Notes under the pieces: generated by a model
The model's database searches: none
Seen by the model: the letters and a program-made list of their open reading frames with translations, nothing else
Told to the model about the DNA's origin: nothing
Source of the DNA: Anaerolineales bacterium UBA6055
Lineage (GTDB): Bacteria; Chloroflexota; Anaerolineae; Aggregatilineales; Phototrophicaceae
Assembly: GCA_002428985.1 (NCBI GenBank)
Contig: DIYL01000053.1
Span: forward strand, 419,700 to 483,699
Length of the DNA stretch: 64,000 nucleotides
Direction: 5' to 3'
Part shown: positions 9,327-18,089 of the stretch, piece by piece
Numbering within the stretch: the first letter of the stretch is position 1
Layout of the letters: each line of letters begins with the position of its first letter
Made by a program: the position numbers and the translations under genes

Positions 9327-9578
9327 TTATTTAGGTGGATTGGCTTTGTATTTGCCAAGGTACGGTGCAAGACGGCGGATACGGCGTTGTGTTGCTTTTT
9401 CGCCGACCTCTAACATCTTGTCCCATTGGCGTTTTACACGCTTGGCCGAACGACGGCGCAAGTGGCTTTTACCACCTTTGGTACGAACAATCTTGCCCGT
9501 GCCAGTCACGCGAAAGCGTTTTGCTGTCGCTTTATGGGTCTTTAATTTATATTTCTTTGTTTTCTTCTTACGGGTCAC
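9327..9578 (-). CDS. rpmI: 50S ribosomal protein L35
   Basis: 83 residues, slightly longer than the usual 64-66. The core THKATAKRFRVTGTGKI and SHLRRRSAKRVKRQ is typical of L35, and the extra length is a basic C-terminal tail ending LGKYKANPPK. Translation starts at a GTG with GGAGA 7 nt upstream. It lies between infC (17 bp upstream) and rplT (74 bp downstream). Confidence 0.96.
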   Translation of the reverse strand: MTRKKKTKKYKLKTHKATAKRFRVTGTGKIVRTKGGKSHLRRRSAKRVKRQWDKMLEVGEKATQRRIRRLAPYLGKYKANPPK

Positions 9579-9595
9579 GATTGCTTCTCCGATTG

Positions 9596-10120
9596 TTACT
9601 TATTCTCTTTATTTGGCGCAAGAACCATCAGCATGTCTCGACCTTCCATATTTGGTCTTTGCTCGACTACGCCAACATCCTTCAATGCTTCTTCAATATT
9701 TGATAAGCGTTCACGTCCGATGTGTTGATGTGTAATTTCACGTCCACGGAAGCGAACACGGAACTTCACTTTTTTACCTTCTTGTAACCACTTAGTGGCA
9801 CGTTTAATATCAAACTGAAGGTGATAGTCGTCGGTCTTCGGGCGCAATTGAATTTCTTTGACTGTTACCTTCACCTGATTTTTCTTAGCTTTACGTTCTT
9901 TACGGCGTTGTTCGTATTGGAATTTACCATAATCCATAATACGACATACAGGCGGTTTTGCACCTGGCGCAACTTCAACAAGGTCAAGCCCTGCATCATC
10001 TGCACGAGATTGTGCATCACGTATATCGACGACTCCAACATTATCGTTGTTTTCGTCAATCAGTCTTACTTCGCGTACACCACGAATTCCTCGGTTGATT
10101 CTATAGTCTGAGCTTGAAAT
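9596..10120 (-). CDS. infC: Translation initiation factor IF-3 (non-canonical start)
   Basis: About 174 residues. The N-domain (SSSDYRINRGIRG, VREVRLIDENND) and C-domain (PPVCRIMDYGKFQYEQ, KVKFRVRFRGREITH) are complete. IF-3 keeps 30S subunits free and proofreads start codons. Upstream of the internal ATG at 9937 the frame stays open for 61 conserved codons, yet no ATG, GTG or TTG occurs before an in-frame TGA at 10127-10129. The likely start is AUU at 10118-10120 with AAGGA 10 nt upstream; CUG at 10124-10126 is the alternative. An AUU start is the known basis of IF-3 self-repression in E. coli. It heads the infC-rpmI-rplT operon. Confidence 0.95.
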   Translation of the reverse strand: MSSSDYRINRGIRGVREVRLIDENNDNVGVVDIRDAQSRADDAGLDLVEVAPGAKPPVCRIMDYGKFQYEQRRKERKAKKNQVKVTVKEIQLRPKTDDYHLQFDIKRATKWLQEGKKVKFRVRFRGREITHQHIGRERLSNIEEALKDVGVVEQRPNMEGRDMLMVLAPNKENK

Positions 10121-10188
10121 AGCCAGTCAATCCTTCAGCTAAATTAGGCAAATTAAAGTAGACGTAGCGAAAATCACTACGCTTGGCA

Positions 10189-10218
10189 AGTGTAACATAC
10201 GATGCGAAACTGTGTCAA
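10189..10218 (-). promoter_or_regulatory. Sigma70-type promoter for the infC operon
   Basis: On the minus strand a consensus TTGACA (10213-10218) is separated by 18 nt from TACACT (10189-10194). This predicts a leader of about 60 nt before infC. The leader contains a small inverted repeat (CGTAG and CTACG) that could be part of an autoregulatory site. Confidence 0.7.
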
Positions 10219-10256
10219 TTCTGAGTCAGAGCAATTTTAGATGTTCTAAACCCCAT

Positions 10257-10601
10257 CTATTCTGACAATTGAATGGGTAAAGCAGGATTTTCGATAGCGA
10301 ACTCACGTATACCTTCAAGTTCGGTTTTAAATTTTTCAATGAGTTCTTCGTCACTACCTTTATAACGACGTAATGTCTGCTGGGCACATGCCCCACACCC
10401 ACGCATTGCACGATAACTATCAGTTTCACATGGTAAACACCCATTGAGTCCGATCATCATCGACATAAACGCAATCACTTCGTCACTAGACTCAGGTAGT
10501 TTTGCCAGACGATCAATCAATTTCGCCCATTCTTCGCCGCGGATGTTACGTAAGGACGGAATAACATAATGTGGAAATAAAATCTCATTATCTGTATACA
10601 T
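10257..10601 (-). CDS. Small protein with CxxC pair, function unknown
   Basis: About 114 residues from the ATG at 10601; the in-frame start at 10646 only adds a poorly supported extension. The centre is helical and carries CLPC and CGAC, separated by ten residues (GLNGCLPCETDSYRAMRGCGACAQQ). This four-Cys arrangement could bind a metal or Fe-S cluster or act in thiol redox chemistry. The helical setting loosely recalls AhpD/carboxymuconolactone decarboxylases, but the AhpD Glu-Cys-x-x-Cys-His arrangement is not seen. I cannot name the family. Confidence 0.6.
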   Translation of the reverse strand: MYTDNEILFPHYVIPSLRNIRGEEWAKLIDRLAKLPESSDEVIAFMSMMIGLNGCLPCETDSYRAMRGCGACAQQTLRRYKGSDEELIEKFKTELEGIREFAIENPALPIQLSE

Positions 10602-10734
10602 ATTGTATTCTCGGAAAACAACCGACCCTGTTATATTATTAACCACAGCATAAAGACTTTTGACACCGATTACAAGCTATCTTCAGATAATCGTGTGACT
10701 TTTATAGGTTTTTTACATAAGTTTGCGGGGAATT

Positions 10735-11943
10735 ATGGCAAAATATCACCAACTATCGAGCCTTATTATCATTATTGTATTGCTCATCACAGGATGCAGT
10801 AGTGGTGGCGCCGTACGGTTTGCACCGACCCCACTCCCACCCGAACTAAACCCGACAACATATCAACATCCATCGGGTGCATTTAGCCTCGTTTTGCCAC
10901 CTAATTGGTCGGTTTTTTCGCAAAATTTAACAACACTTGCATCGACATCTTTTGCTCCACCGAATATTGAAATACCTGTTATTCGGGTTGCCGTTGTCAA
11001 TCTAGGTGAAGAAATTCAAGCAAACGATATGGGAGAATTGTTGCTCGCTTACCAGACACAAATTCGCCCTGATGTAGATCGCTATACCGAGCAAAGCCAG
11101 GAAAGTTTTGGAGATGGTAGCTGGCGATTAACAGGCTTACGCACATTAGCCGGTGGCAATACACAACAAGTCAACACATTTATCGACAGAGAAGGGTCGC
11201 TACTTTCTGTAATAGAAGTTACCTTACCCACAGACACCGCCTTACGTACCGATATTCAGCGCATTATCAATACATTTATTTTAAGTTCCGAAGCGAATCT
11301 ACCACCAGCTGATATAAGCGCATTATCTGTATCAGCTGATGCCCCAATTGAAGTCATCAATGTCAGCACATGGGTTACAGCAGATGGTGTCTTATACGTG
11401 ACAGGTGAAGTCACAAATCATAGTGCTGCGCCTGTATCCCGTATTCCTATCCGAGCTTTACAAATCGATGCAGACGGTAACGGGCTCGCCGAGGCAGTTG
11501 ATGTCGTAATGGGATATACACTCGCACCAGAGACTTTTTTGCCGTTTAGCTTGCGATTTGGTCAAGGACAAGTTGAAAGTGCAGTACGCTATGGTGTGAT
11601 AGTGGGAGATGATAGTTGGGATCAAGATGCTGTTTTGACGATCATCAACGAGGGTGATTTTGATTGGACGGACGAAAGTAATTTTAACGATGCCGGACAA
11701 TTATTTATCAACGGCGACATCACCAATACCAGTCTAGAGGATGCAAAAGATACAAAAATTATTGTGACAGTATTTAATGACCAACAAGAAGTGATTGCAT
11801 CTGCCTTCCACGATGTACAACCTGCCATATTATCAGCAGGAGAAACGACCGATTATAGTTTAATCATACCGGATGTCGGTGGAACGCCTGCAACCTATAT
11901 TGTTACGGTACAGGCGTTACCCTGTGGGGGTGACGATTGTTAG
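10735..11943 (+). CDS. Lipoprotein with FxLYD-like C-terminal region
   Basis: About 402 residues. A type II signal peptide has lipobox LLITGC near residues 17-22. A domain beginning YQHPSGAFSLVLPPNWSV follows, resembling PsbP/DUF1795-type folds. The C-terminal half has two repeated beta-sandwich units (VTADGVLYVTGEVTNHSAAPVS and DAGQLFINGDITNTSLEDAK), the pattern of FxLYD domains. The ATG at 10735 has GCGGGGA 5 nt upstream; a TTG at 10723 is less likely. It is exported and lipid-anchored on the outer face. Function is unknown. Confidence 0.75.
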   Translation: MAKYHQLSSLIIIIVLLITGCSSGGAVRFAPTPLPPELNPTTYQHPSGAFSLVLPPNWSVFSQNLTTLASTSFAPPNIEIPVIRVAVVNLGEEIQANDMGELLLAYQTQIRPDVDRYTEQSQESFGDGSWRLTGLRTLAGGNTQQVNTFIDREGSLLSVIEVTLPTDTALRTDIQRIINTFILSSEANLPPADISALSVSADAPIEVINVSTWVTADGVLYVTGEVTNHSAAPVSRIPIRALQIDADGNGLAEAVDVVMGYTLAPETFLPFSLRFGQGQVESAVRYGVIVGDDSWDQDAVLTIINEGDFDWTDESNFNDAGQLFINGDITNTSLEDAKDTKIIVTVFNDQQEVIASAFHDVQPAILSAGETTDYSLIIPDVGGTPATYIVTVQALPCGGDDC

Positions 11944-11958
11944 TCGATATGATGCTCA

Positions 11959-11980
11959 GGGAGAAATCACAAATTCTCCC
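11959..11980. other. Hairpin between convergent lipoprotein genes
   Basis: GGGAGAA (11959-11965) pairs with TTCTCCC (11974-11980) around an 8-nt loop, in the 57-bp gap between two convergent lipoprotein genes. No U-run follows on either strand, so it may be a transcription barrier or 3' end stabiliser. Confidence 0.45.
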
Positions 11981-12000
11981 TATCACAAAAAGAATACTAT

Positions 12001-12804
12001 CTATTGTTGAGGGACAAGCAACGATACAAGCATCTGCTCATCGGTCATTACAACTGTTTCAAGATTATGGGTCTCGCCCAGTCGTTGATTTAAAATATCA
12101 TCTAGTGATTTCACGACAACCTCGACAAGAAATGGTCCAGTTACAACCGCGATAAAGTCCTGAGATAAGACTTGCCCTTCTTCGACTAATGGCTGACCAT
12201 AAATCTCAGCAAGTCCGTTTTGTGTCTCGATAACCACAAAGAGAACACCTGTTGACAATGCACCATTTTCACCACGTGCGGTCACCTCAAATGCAATCCC
12301 TGCTTCAGCGATAAAGTCTACCACAGCCGATTCAACATCATCACGTTCTTCAACCAATCGTGTAATTTCTTCTTGGAATTGGCGTTCATTGACAACAAGG
12401 TCAGCAACCATTTGCGGTACCCCTGTTGACAGTTGAATCGCGCCTCCGGATGATGCGGGTGTAAATGTCGCGAAGATCGGAGCTTCTTCGACAGCCGCGG
12501 TTGAGGTGCTGATAAATGCAGATGTAGCATTTGCTGTCGGTTCAGGAGTAGCTGTATCATCTGGAATATCCGTTTGGGTCGGTGTATTGGTAGGTGTTGG
12601 CGACGGCGTACGGGTAGGTTGTGATGTATTTGTCGGCACTAGCGTATTGGTCACGGTGGCAGTTGGCGATGGAGTCGTCGTGAGTGTTGCTGTCTCCGTT
12701 GGTATACTTGCCAATGTTGGTAATGCAGGTTCTTCGGTCGGGTCTGCCTGACATGCTGCCAGTACCACCATCACAATTGTTGCCAATAGGAAAATTCGTT
12801 TCAT
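12001..12804 (-). CDS. Lipoprotein with Thr/Pro-rich linker
   Basis: 267 residues. Signal peptide and lipobox VLAACQ (Cys near residue 18), then a low-complexity spacer of about 80 residues made of TPS/TPT repeats (SPTPTNTPTQT), typical of Chloroflexota surface lipoproteins. A C-terminal globular domain of about 150 residues starts near GAIQLSTGVP. It reads as helix (RQFQEEITRLVEERDDVES) then strands, and I do not recognise it. GAGGA lies 8 nt upstream of the ATG. It is the last minus-strand gene below the glycosyltransferase cluster but has its own site and a 107-bp gap, so co-transcription is unproven. Confidence 0.75.
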   Translation of the reverse strand: MKRIFLLATIVMVVLAACQADPTEEPALPTLASIPTETATLTTTPSPTATVTNTLVPTNTSQPTRTPSPTPTNTPTQTDIPDDTATPEPTANATSAFISTSTAAVEEAPIFATFTPASSGGAIQLSTGVPQMVADLVVNERQFQEEITRLVEERDDVESAVVDFIAEAGIAFEVTARGENGALSTGVLFVVIETQNGLAEIYGQPLVEEGQVLSQDFIAVVTGPFLVEVVVKSLDDILNQRLGETHNLETVVMTDEQMLVSLLVPQQ

Positions 12805-12911
12805 AGCATGTCCTCGGTAATTGTCAATTCAACACATTGTCAGTCTAACACAAAGCCATATGTGTTAAGCACAAAGTTCTATTGTGGATACCGATAGGAA
12901 TACTAAAGAGG

Positions 12912-13583
12912 TTACGGTTGATCTACAACCCAACAATCAACAATGAGGCTTGTATACACAAGTTGACCATCTACATTCCGACTATCATGCTTAGTGGATC
13001 GTTTAATATAGCCGTCAAAAACATCCCATTCAACTCGCTGGAATTTACCCTCTGCATCAAAGCATTCTAGTAGTTGATAGTCATAGCCTTGCAATCCTAG
13101 AATGTCAGTCATGAGGTCGCAATTATAAAGGACTTTATGATCATCTGCCCCCACACCAATTCCACCGGGGCGCACATGTTCTATATATGATGCATCAGGA
13201 TGATACCCATCTGGTACCGCAATCCGAATACGACCACTATTTGCTAGATAGATTCGTGCAATTCGTAAAAAATCGGCCAGTTGTTCAGTTGTTAGGTGTT
13301 CGAAGACATGCTCAGCTAGCATACGGTGAATCGAATTGGGTTGAAACAAATCTGCCCAGTGTGTATGTTTAAGAATATCGAATGCTGGAATATCAGTTGG
13401 TATCCAGCCGTCATATTGTGTTTCGCCCGCCCCAATGACGATATTAAGCGGTTTATCAGCGTCCAGCATCGCTGTCACAGCATGACGGATGCGATCTTGC
13501 TGTTGTCTGAGTCGTTGCTGATTACGATACTTTGTCACAAATGGCGCATACACAGGGCGAAAAATTTGTTTGATCATATTCAT
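12912..13583 (-). CDS. SAM-dependent methyltransferase (COG4627-like)
   Basis: 223 residues. The SAM-site motif is LNIVIGAGETQYDGWIPTD near residue 45. MLAEHVFEHLT near 86 is the post-I region of the COG4627 class, and IRIAVPDGYHPD near 120 follows. Proteins of this class usually sit in surface glycan clusters and methylate sugars or lipids. It begins 6 nt after the stop of a GT39 glycosyltransferase, so it is probably translated from the same mRNA. The substrate is unknown. Confidence 0.8.
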   Translation of the reverse strand: MNMIKQIFRPVYAPFVTKYRNQQRLRQQQDRIRHAVTAMLDADKPLNIVIGAGETQYDGWIPTDIPAFDILKHTHWADLFQPNSIHRMLAEHVFEHLTTEQLADFLRIARIYLANSGRIRIAVPDGYHPDASYIEHVRPGGIGVGADDHKVLYNCDLMTDILGLQGYDYQLLECFDAEGKFQRVEWDVFDGYIKRSTKHDSRNVDGQLVYTSLIVDCWVVDQP

Positions 13584-13589
13584 ATGTTA

Positions 13590-15494
13590 TTACTCTTCGA
13601 CTGTGAAGATAGCAATTGGCAAAATATTACCTGTTTCGTCTGTGGTTAAATCCGTACCATTCACTTTTTCACCTGTCTCACGATCATATACAATCGCCAT
13701 TACACGATAATCGCCTGCAGGCAACTGATCTGTTGACAGTTCGGCACGGTACCATTTTAGAATATCATCATATAAGTGGCGGTCGGTCTGTCCGACATTT
13801 TGCCAATCGGGTGTAACAATTTGTATCGACACATTATACTCGTCTAGCAGACGATCATCATCAACCTGCCACCCCGTAACAACTTGCACAGTATTATCCT
13901 GCAAATCATATTCGATAAATTTATCAACGATTGTCACCCCGTTGTCATACACAATTGGCGCATATTCATGGTCACAACCGATCACATTATCGATATATCG
14001 CTGAACGAATAAGTCAGGTTTGTCAATCACCATGTCACAGGCAATATAATCGCGTTCAATGATATTCATAATCACATCGAATCGTCTAGGCATCTCCTGT
14101 GGGTTATAGGTCAACAAGAGGTAAGGATGATTTGCTAATTTTTCAGGAATATCAACTTCAAGATCATCTTCGTTAAAGTGGGTTGGGATAAATGTGCCAC
14201 CCGTCCCTAGTTGCCTTTGCATATAATAATCACCGGTACTTAATCCATGTTTACCCCGTCGATTAACAAAGTTAGCATCGGTAAAACCAACGACAAAATC
14301 ATGTGGCTGTGTAATCCCTCTCAATTCATCAACATAGTCTTGCATCGGCGGATAAAAATTCACAGCAAAAATTGTGCCCTGATAATCTTGGTAATCTTCA
14401 GCATCACGAAAAGCAAAACCAGAAAATACAAATACAACAGCTAGCGCAACAGCAATCCACTGGTAACGTAGATATGCTAATCCAACGCCAATTACAATTG
14501 CCCACATCCCCCACGAGATCAGAAAATAACGAGATCGTCGCATCGGAATAAGCACAAAAACTTCATTAACAACGAACAACATCACCAAAATGAAAATTCC
14601 CAATATCCAGATGGGTTGAATTCGTAGACGGTGTTTTTTGTCCCGCAATTGATTGAGTGCAACTGCAAACGGAACAATTAATAACCATGCTGCCCCATTG
14701 CTAAATAGGCGCAAGAAGGTTTGTACTGCAACATCAAATGGCATCTGTTCGCTAATGGTATCAACACGCGTGGTCATGCCGACATAGGTCACCGGAAGCC
14801 ACGGCAGATAAAGCACGCCCATAAGTAAAAATGCACCCGTAACAGAAAGCCAACGGCGATCTTTCTGAACAAACAGCAGGTGATACAACCCAATGGCGAC
14901 AAATACAAATATCGAGAACGGTTGCGTATACAATAATGCAGCCCCAGACCCGATTAAACCGACCCAATGATATTTGCGTGCTTCTTTCCACTTATGACTG
15001 AGGAATAGATAATGCCATATCACCATCATCACGAGAGCAATTTGCAATGAGTACATCCGCAGTTCGTGATAATACTCTATCCAGAAGACATTTAGACCCA
15101 AGAATATCGCTGACCAAATGCCTACACGCCAACCACCAACATCTTTACCAACACGATACACCCATGCGATCGCCAATACCCCAAAGAACAAAGATAATGT
15201 TCTCAAAGTAAGTTGATGTATACCAAGCGCATCACCCCATAGCGACAGCAATTGAAAATAGAGTGGTGTATGTTTCTGACTGATTTGGCTGAGAGATTCA
15301 ACCACATCAATTGGAGAAAATGGTCCAGTCAACACACCCGTATGACCAATTGTTGTAAGCTCGTCAAACCAGATAGCATCGGCATTTAACCCCTGTACGC
15401 CCATCAAGTATGACGCTAACAAGATACAGACCATAATCCCTAACTTGGTGATAGGGTGATTCATAACATTGATTTTTCGCTTAGCATTGTTCAA
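13590..15494 (-). CDS. GT39-type membrane glycosyltransferase (copy 2)
   Basis: 634 residues. About ten or more transmembrane helices follow the catalytic first loop, whose WFDE motif (NADAIWFDELTTIG, near residue 40) is the usual GT39/PMT lipid-linked sugar transferase signature. The C-terminal 230 residues are hydrophilic and beta-rich, predicted outside the membrane. It uses polyprenyl-phosphate sugars as donors to glycosylate protein or lipid. The start is uncertain: a TTG at 15494 and an ATG at 15464 both lack a strong site. It lies 16 bp after a paralogue and 6 bp before a methyltransferase. Acceptor unknown. Confidence 0.85.
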   Translation of the reverse strand: MNNAKRKINVMNHPITKLGIMVCILLASYLMGVQGLNADAIWFDELTTIGHTGVLTGPFSPIDVVESLSQISQKHTPLYFQLLSLWGDALGIHQLTLRTLSLFFGVLAIAWVYRVGKDVGGWRVGIWSAIFLGLNVFWIEYYHELRMYSLQIALVMMVIWHYLFLSHKWKEARKYHWVGLIGSGAALLYTQPFSIFVFVAIGLYHLLFVQKDRRWLSVTGAFLLMGVLYLPWLPVTYVGMTTRVDTISEQMPFDVAVQTFLRLFSNGAAWLLIVPFAVALNQLRDKKHRLRIQPIWILGIFILVMLFVVNEVFVLIPMRRSRYFLISWGMWAIVIGVGLAYLRYQWIAVALAVVFVFSGFAFRDAEDYQDYQGTIFAVNFYPPMQDYVDELRGITQPHDFVVGFTDANFVNRRGKHGLSTGDYYMQRQLGTGGTFIPTHFNEDDLEVDIPEKLANHPYLLLTYNPQEMPRRFDVIMNIIERDYIACDMVIDKPDLFVQRYIDNVIGCDHEYAPIVYDNGVTIVDKFIEYDLQDNTVQVVTGWQVDDDRLLDEYNVSIQIVTPDWQNVGQTDRHLYDDILKWYRAELSTDQLPAGDYRVMAIVYDRETGEKVNGTDLTTDETGNILPIAIFTVEE

Positions 15495-15510
15495 AAGTCA
15501 TCACCGATCT

Positions 15511-17358
15511 CTATTCCATAATCGTCAGTGTAGCGATTTGATTCATACGTACAAATTCGCTTGCCGTGAGTGAACGTCCGAGAATTGTATCATAGGCATC
15601 ACTAGTGTATAGAATCACAAATACACCGTACTCCCCAACAGGTATATCGTCCACCTGAATATCATAGGATGCAATCGACTCGCGTTGTACCACAGCGTCT
15701 AACTGATAGAATTTATTGAAATCCCCATCAAGAATTTGTAGCGAGAATCCAACCGATTCATCTTCGACACCATTTTGAACCCACCACGCGTCGAATCTAT
15801 AATTTTGATCATCGATCTGCTGAAATATACTGTTTTTTAGTTCAAAGCCATTCTCAAACTCGAGATCAAATGGAACATCTGGATTAACCAAATCACATGA
15901 AATTTCTTGTTTGAGATAATATGTCATGCGTAAATCTGGCTCGTCAGCAAGTATGAGACAAGGGTGTGCCTCATCCTGTAGTGTTTCACTATAAAATCGA
16001 TAATCTGTTATGGATTTTACTTCCGGCTGATCGACTAACCAGAATGCCTGTGAGTCGTCTAAAATCCTAGAGAATGTTTCAATGGATCCTTCAGTATCAT
16101 TCTCAGTAACATGGAAAAAACGACGATCTAACCAGCGTTGATAGTATGTATCAATCAGAATAACGGGTACAGTCGTGTGCGCAGTCACAACTGGCGCATG
16201 TTGTCCTTCAAATTCAGATAATATTGGTTGGATCCGATGATACGGAGGATACTGATCAAACTGGAAATGATCGCGATTGGTGTAAAGTCCCATGTAATCC
16301 GAATTCGCAAAAACTGGATACATCACAATCCAAGCAAGAACAGTAACATACACCCAAATACGCCACCGAGAGAGATAATACAGCCCAAGCCCCCAGATAA
16401 CGACAAGCATCGGAGCAACCATCAATGTATAGCGAATTCGACGTACTGGGATTAATGGTGTGAACTCCGTCATAAGATACATTAGCGTAAAACTCACCCC
16501 AAATATCAACCAGATAAACCGCAACGGCTTAGCATAGCGTTGATATAAAAAGAGACTAGCAACAGCCAAAATAATGACACCAATAATCAGCCCGTTACTC
16601 TGGGAAAAGGTCACATTAAATAGAAGTTCTGGAAAACTCTGAACGACCGACCGTGAGATATTCTCGGACTGTGCTTCTCCCAATCCAGCAAAGACAGTCG
16701 GCAACCATGGCAAAAATGTTATGCCAGCCAAGATTTCGACACCCGACACCAGTAGCCAGCGCTTTGTTTTCGTGACAAACAGGAGATGATACAACCCAAT
16801 AGCAGCCAAGACAAAAATTGCAAAATAATGCGTGTAGATGAACACCACCGACAGAATATATAAACTGATCCATTCAATCGGACGAATCTGACGTTTGACA
16901 GTGACAATATTCCAGTAAGTATAGAGTAAACTTGACACAATAAATATTAGGGGGATATACATGCGGATTTCAGCTGCATAAAATACCGATAGCGCCGATG
17001 CACTCAAGAAAAACGCTGCATACAGACCAACGTCATCATTTACAAGTCGTTTACCAAAGCGATACACCATACTGATCGCTAACATCATAAACAATAATGT
17101 CAGAAACCCAGCAGTCGTCGGATGCAGACCGACTATAGATACCCAACCACTGAGTAATACAAAATATAACGGTGCATGTTCAGGGCTTGTACTGGCAACA
17201 CTATCGAGGCTTTGTTGAATAGTGTAGCGTGTGTCAAACAGTCCAGTATGACGCAATGAGTGATATTCATCGTTGTATACCGGTTCATCATTCAGCGACT
17301 GGGATGCAGAAAATGCCACAAAGAGGAGTAGCGGTAATATCCAAATCCAACGTTTCAC
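15511..17358 (-). CDS. GT39-type membrane glycosyltransferase (copy 1)
   Basis: 615 residues, a paralogue of the next gene downstream with the same architecture. The first loop carries VYNDEYHSLRHTG and SPEHAPLYFVLLSGWV, which align with FDELTTIGHTG and QKHTPLYFQLLSLWG of the neighbour. About ten helices run to residue 360, then a soluble C-terminal domain. Translation starts at a GTG with AGGGTGG upstream. It is the first gene of a three-gene operon (GT39, GT39, methyltransferase). The family transfers sugars from polyprenyl phosphate on the outer face; which sugar is not visible. Confidence 0.86.
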   Translation of the reverse strand: MKRWIWILPLLLFVAFSASQSLNDEPVYNDEYHSLRHTGLFDTRYTIQQSLDSVASTSPEHAPLYFVLLSGWVSIVGLHPTTAGFLTLLFMMLAISMVYRFGKRLVNDDVGLYAAFFLSASALSVFYAAEIRMYIPLIFIVSSLLYTYWNIVTVKRQIRPIEWISLYILSVVFIYTHYFAIFVLAAIGLYHLLFVTKTKRWLLVSGVEILAGITFLPWLPTVFAGLGEAQSENISRSVVQSFPELLFNVTFSQSNGLIIGVIILAVASLFLYQRYAKPLRFIWLIFGVSFTLMYLMTEFTPLIPVRRIRYTLMVAPMLVVIWGLGLYYLSRWRIWVYVTVLAWIVMYPVFANSDYMGLYTNRDHFQFDQYPPYHRIQPILSEFEGQHAPVVTAHTTVPVILIDTYYQRWLDRRFFHVTENDTEGSIETFSRILDDSQAFWLVDQPEVKSITDYRFYSETLQDEAHPCLILADEPDLRMTYYLKQEISCDLVNPDVPFDLEFENGFELKNSIFQQIDDQNYRFDAWWVQNGVEDESVGFSLQILDGDFNKFYQLDAVVQRESIASYDIQVDDIPVGEYGVFVILYTSDAYDTILGRSLTASEFVRMNQIATLTIME

Positions 17359-17436
17359 AGTTCCACCCTGCTATGACGATCACAATTGATGCACATCGAA
17401 ATGACATCAGCGGAATGTTAGCACAAAGACAGATAA

Positions 17437-18012
17437 TCACAAAGGCTTCGGATTTTGTTTATATTCGCTCTCAAGTAAGCCAAACTGCCACAGGCTATAG
17501 AATGCACCTCGCCAATAAACTTTATCGCGCCAAGTCCCCTCTAATGTGAAGCCGAGTTTTTTCAGGAGTCCTGCTGAACCCTCGTTGCCAACAGTGACAT
17601 TCGCTTCGACACGGTGACAATTTAATTGAGTGAAGCAAAATGCGGTTACCGATTGGACTGCCTCGGACATGATACCTTTACGCCAATAATCAATATGCAG
17701 TTCATAGCCAATTTCTGCACAGTGATTCTTTGCTGAATACAGATGAAAGCCAACTGATCCAATCATCGCATCATCATTTTTATGCGTGATTGCCCATCGA
17801 ATCCCTGTCTTATTCGCATAAATATCATCTGCCCACCGAATAATATCTTTAACTTCAGCTTCATCTGGGTCTGTGTCAAAGTCGATCATGTACCGTAATA
17901 CATCATCGTTATTCCATACAGCAAACCAATCCGCTAAATCACCCATTGTGATACAACGCAAAATCAAACGTTCAGTTTGTAATGTGGGGAATTCTGTAAA
18001 ATCAAAAGTCAT
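17437..18012 (-). CDS. GNAT N-acetyltransferase, RimJ/RimL-like
   Basis: 191 residues. The sequence begins FPTLQTERLILRCI, the hallmark start of the RimJ/RimL branch. It has IGSVGFHL and GYELHIDYWRKGIMSEAVQ (acetyl-CoA pyrophosphate loop) and HRVEANVTVGNEGSAGLLKKLGF. This branch acetylates protein N-termini, aminoglycosides or metabolites; the substrate is unknown. AAGGA lies 7 nt before the ATG. A terminator from the upstream Fe-S reductase lies in between, so it probably has its own promoter. Confidence 0.9.
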   Translation of the reverse strand: MTFDFTEFPTLQTERLILRCITMGDLADWFAVWNNDDVLRYMIDFDTDPDEAEVKDIIRWADDIYANKTGIRWAITHKNDDAMIGSVGFHLYSAKNHCAEIGYELHIDYWRKGIMSEAVQSVTAFCFTQLNCHRVEANVTVGNEGSAGLLKKLGFTLEGTWRDKVYWRGAFYSLWQFGLLESEYKQNPKPL

Positions 18013-18030
18013 TACACATCCTTATAGAAC

Positions 18031-18061
18031 AAAAACTCCCATCTAATAGAGATAGGAGTTT
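18031..18061 (-). terminator. Terminator of the Fe-S reductase gene
   Basis: On the minus strand, AAACTCC (18055-18061) pairs with GGAGTTT (18033-18039), extended by an inner AUCU/AGAU stem, and a U-run follows (GGGAGTTTTTG). It lies just downstream of the 18090 stop codon. Confidence 0.8.
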
Positions 18062-18089
18062 AATCATAATATTGTCAAATCAGTTGATA

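Noticed and set aside
12506..12751. Gly/Val-rich plus-strand open frame
   Set aside because: It is the antisense of the Thr/Pro-rich linker of the minus-strand lipoprotein, so the repeats are a shadow.
12557..12754. Minus-strand repeats in the lipoprotein linker as a CRISPR-like array
   Set aside because: Codon-level TPT repeats, no regular spacer length and no cas genes.
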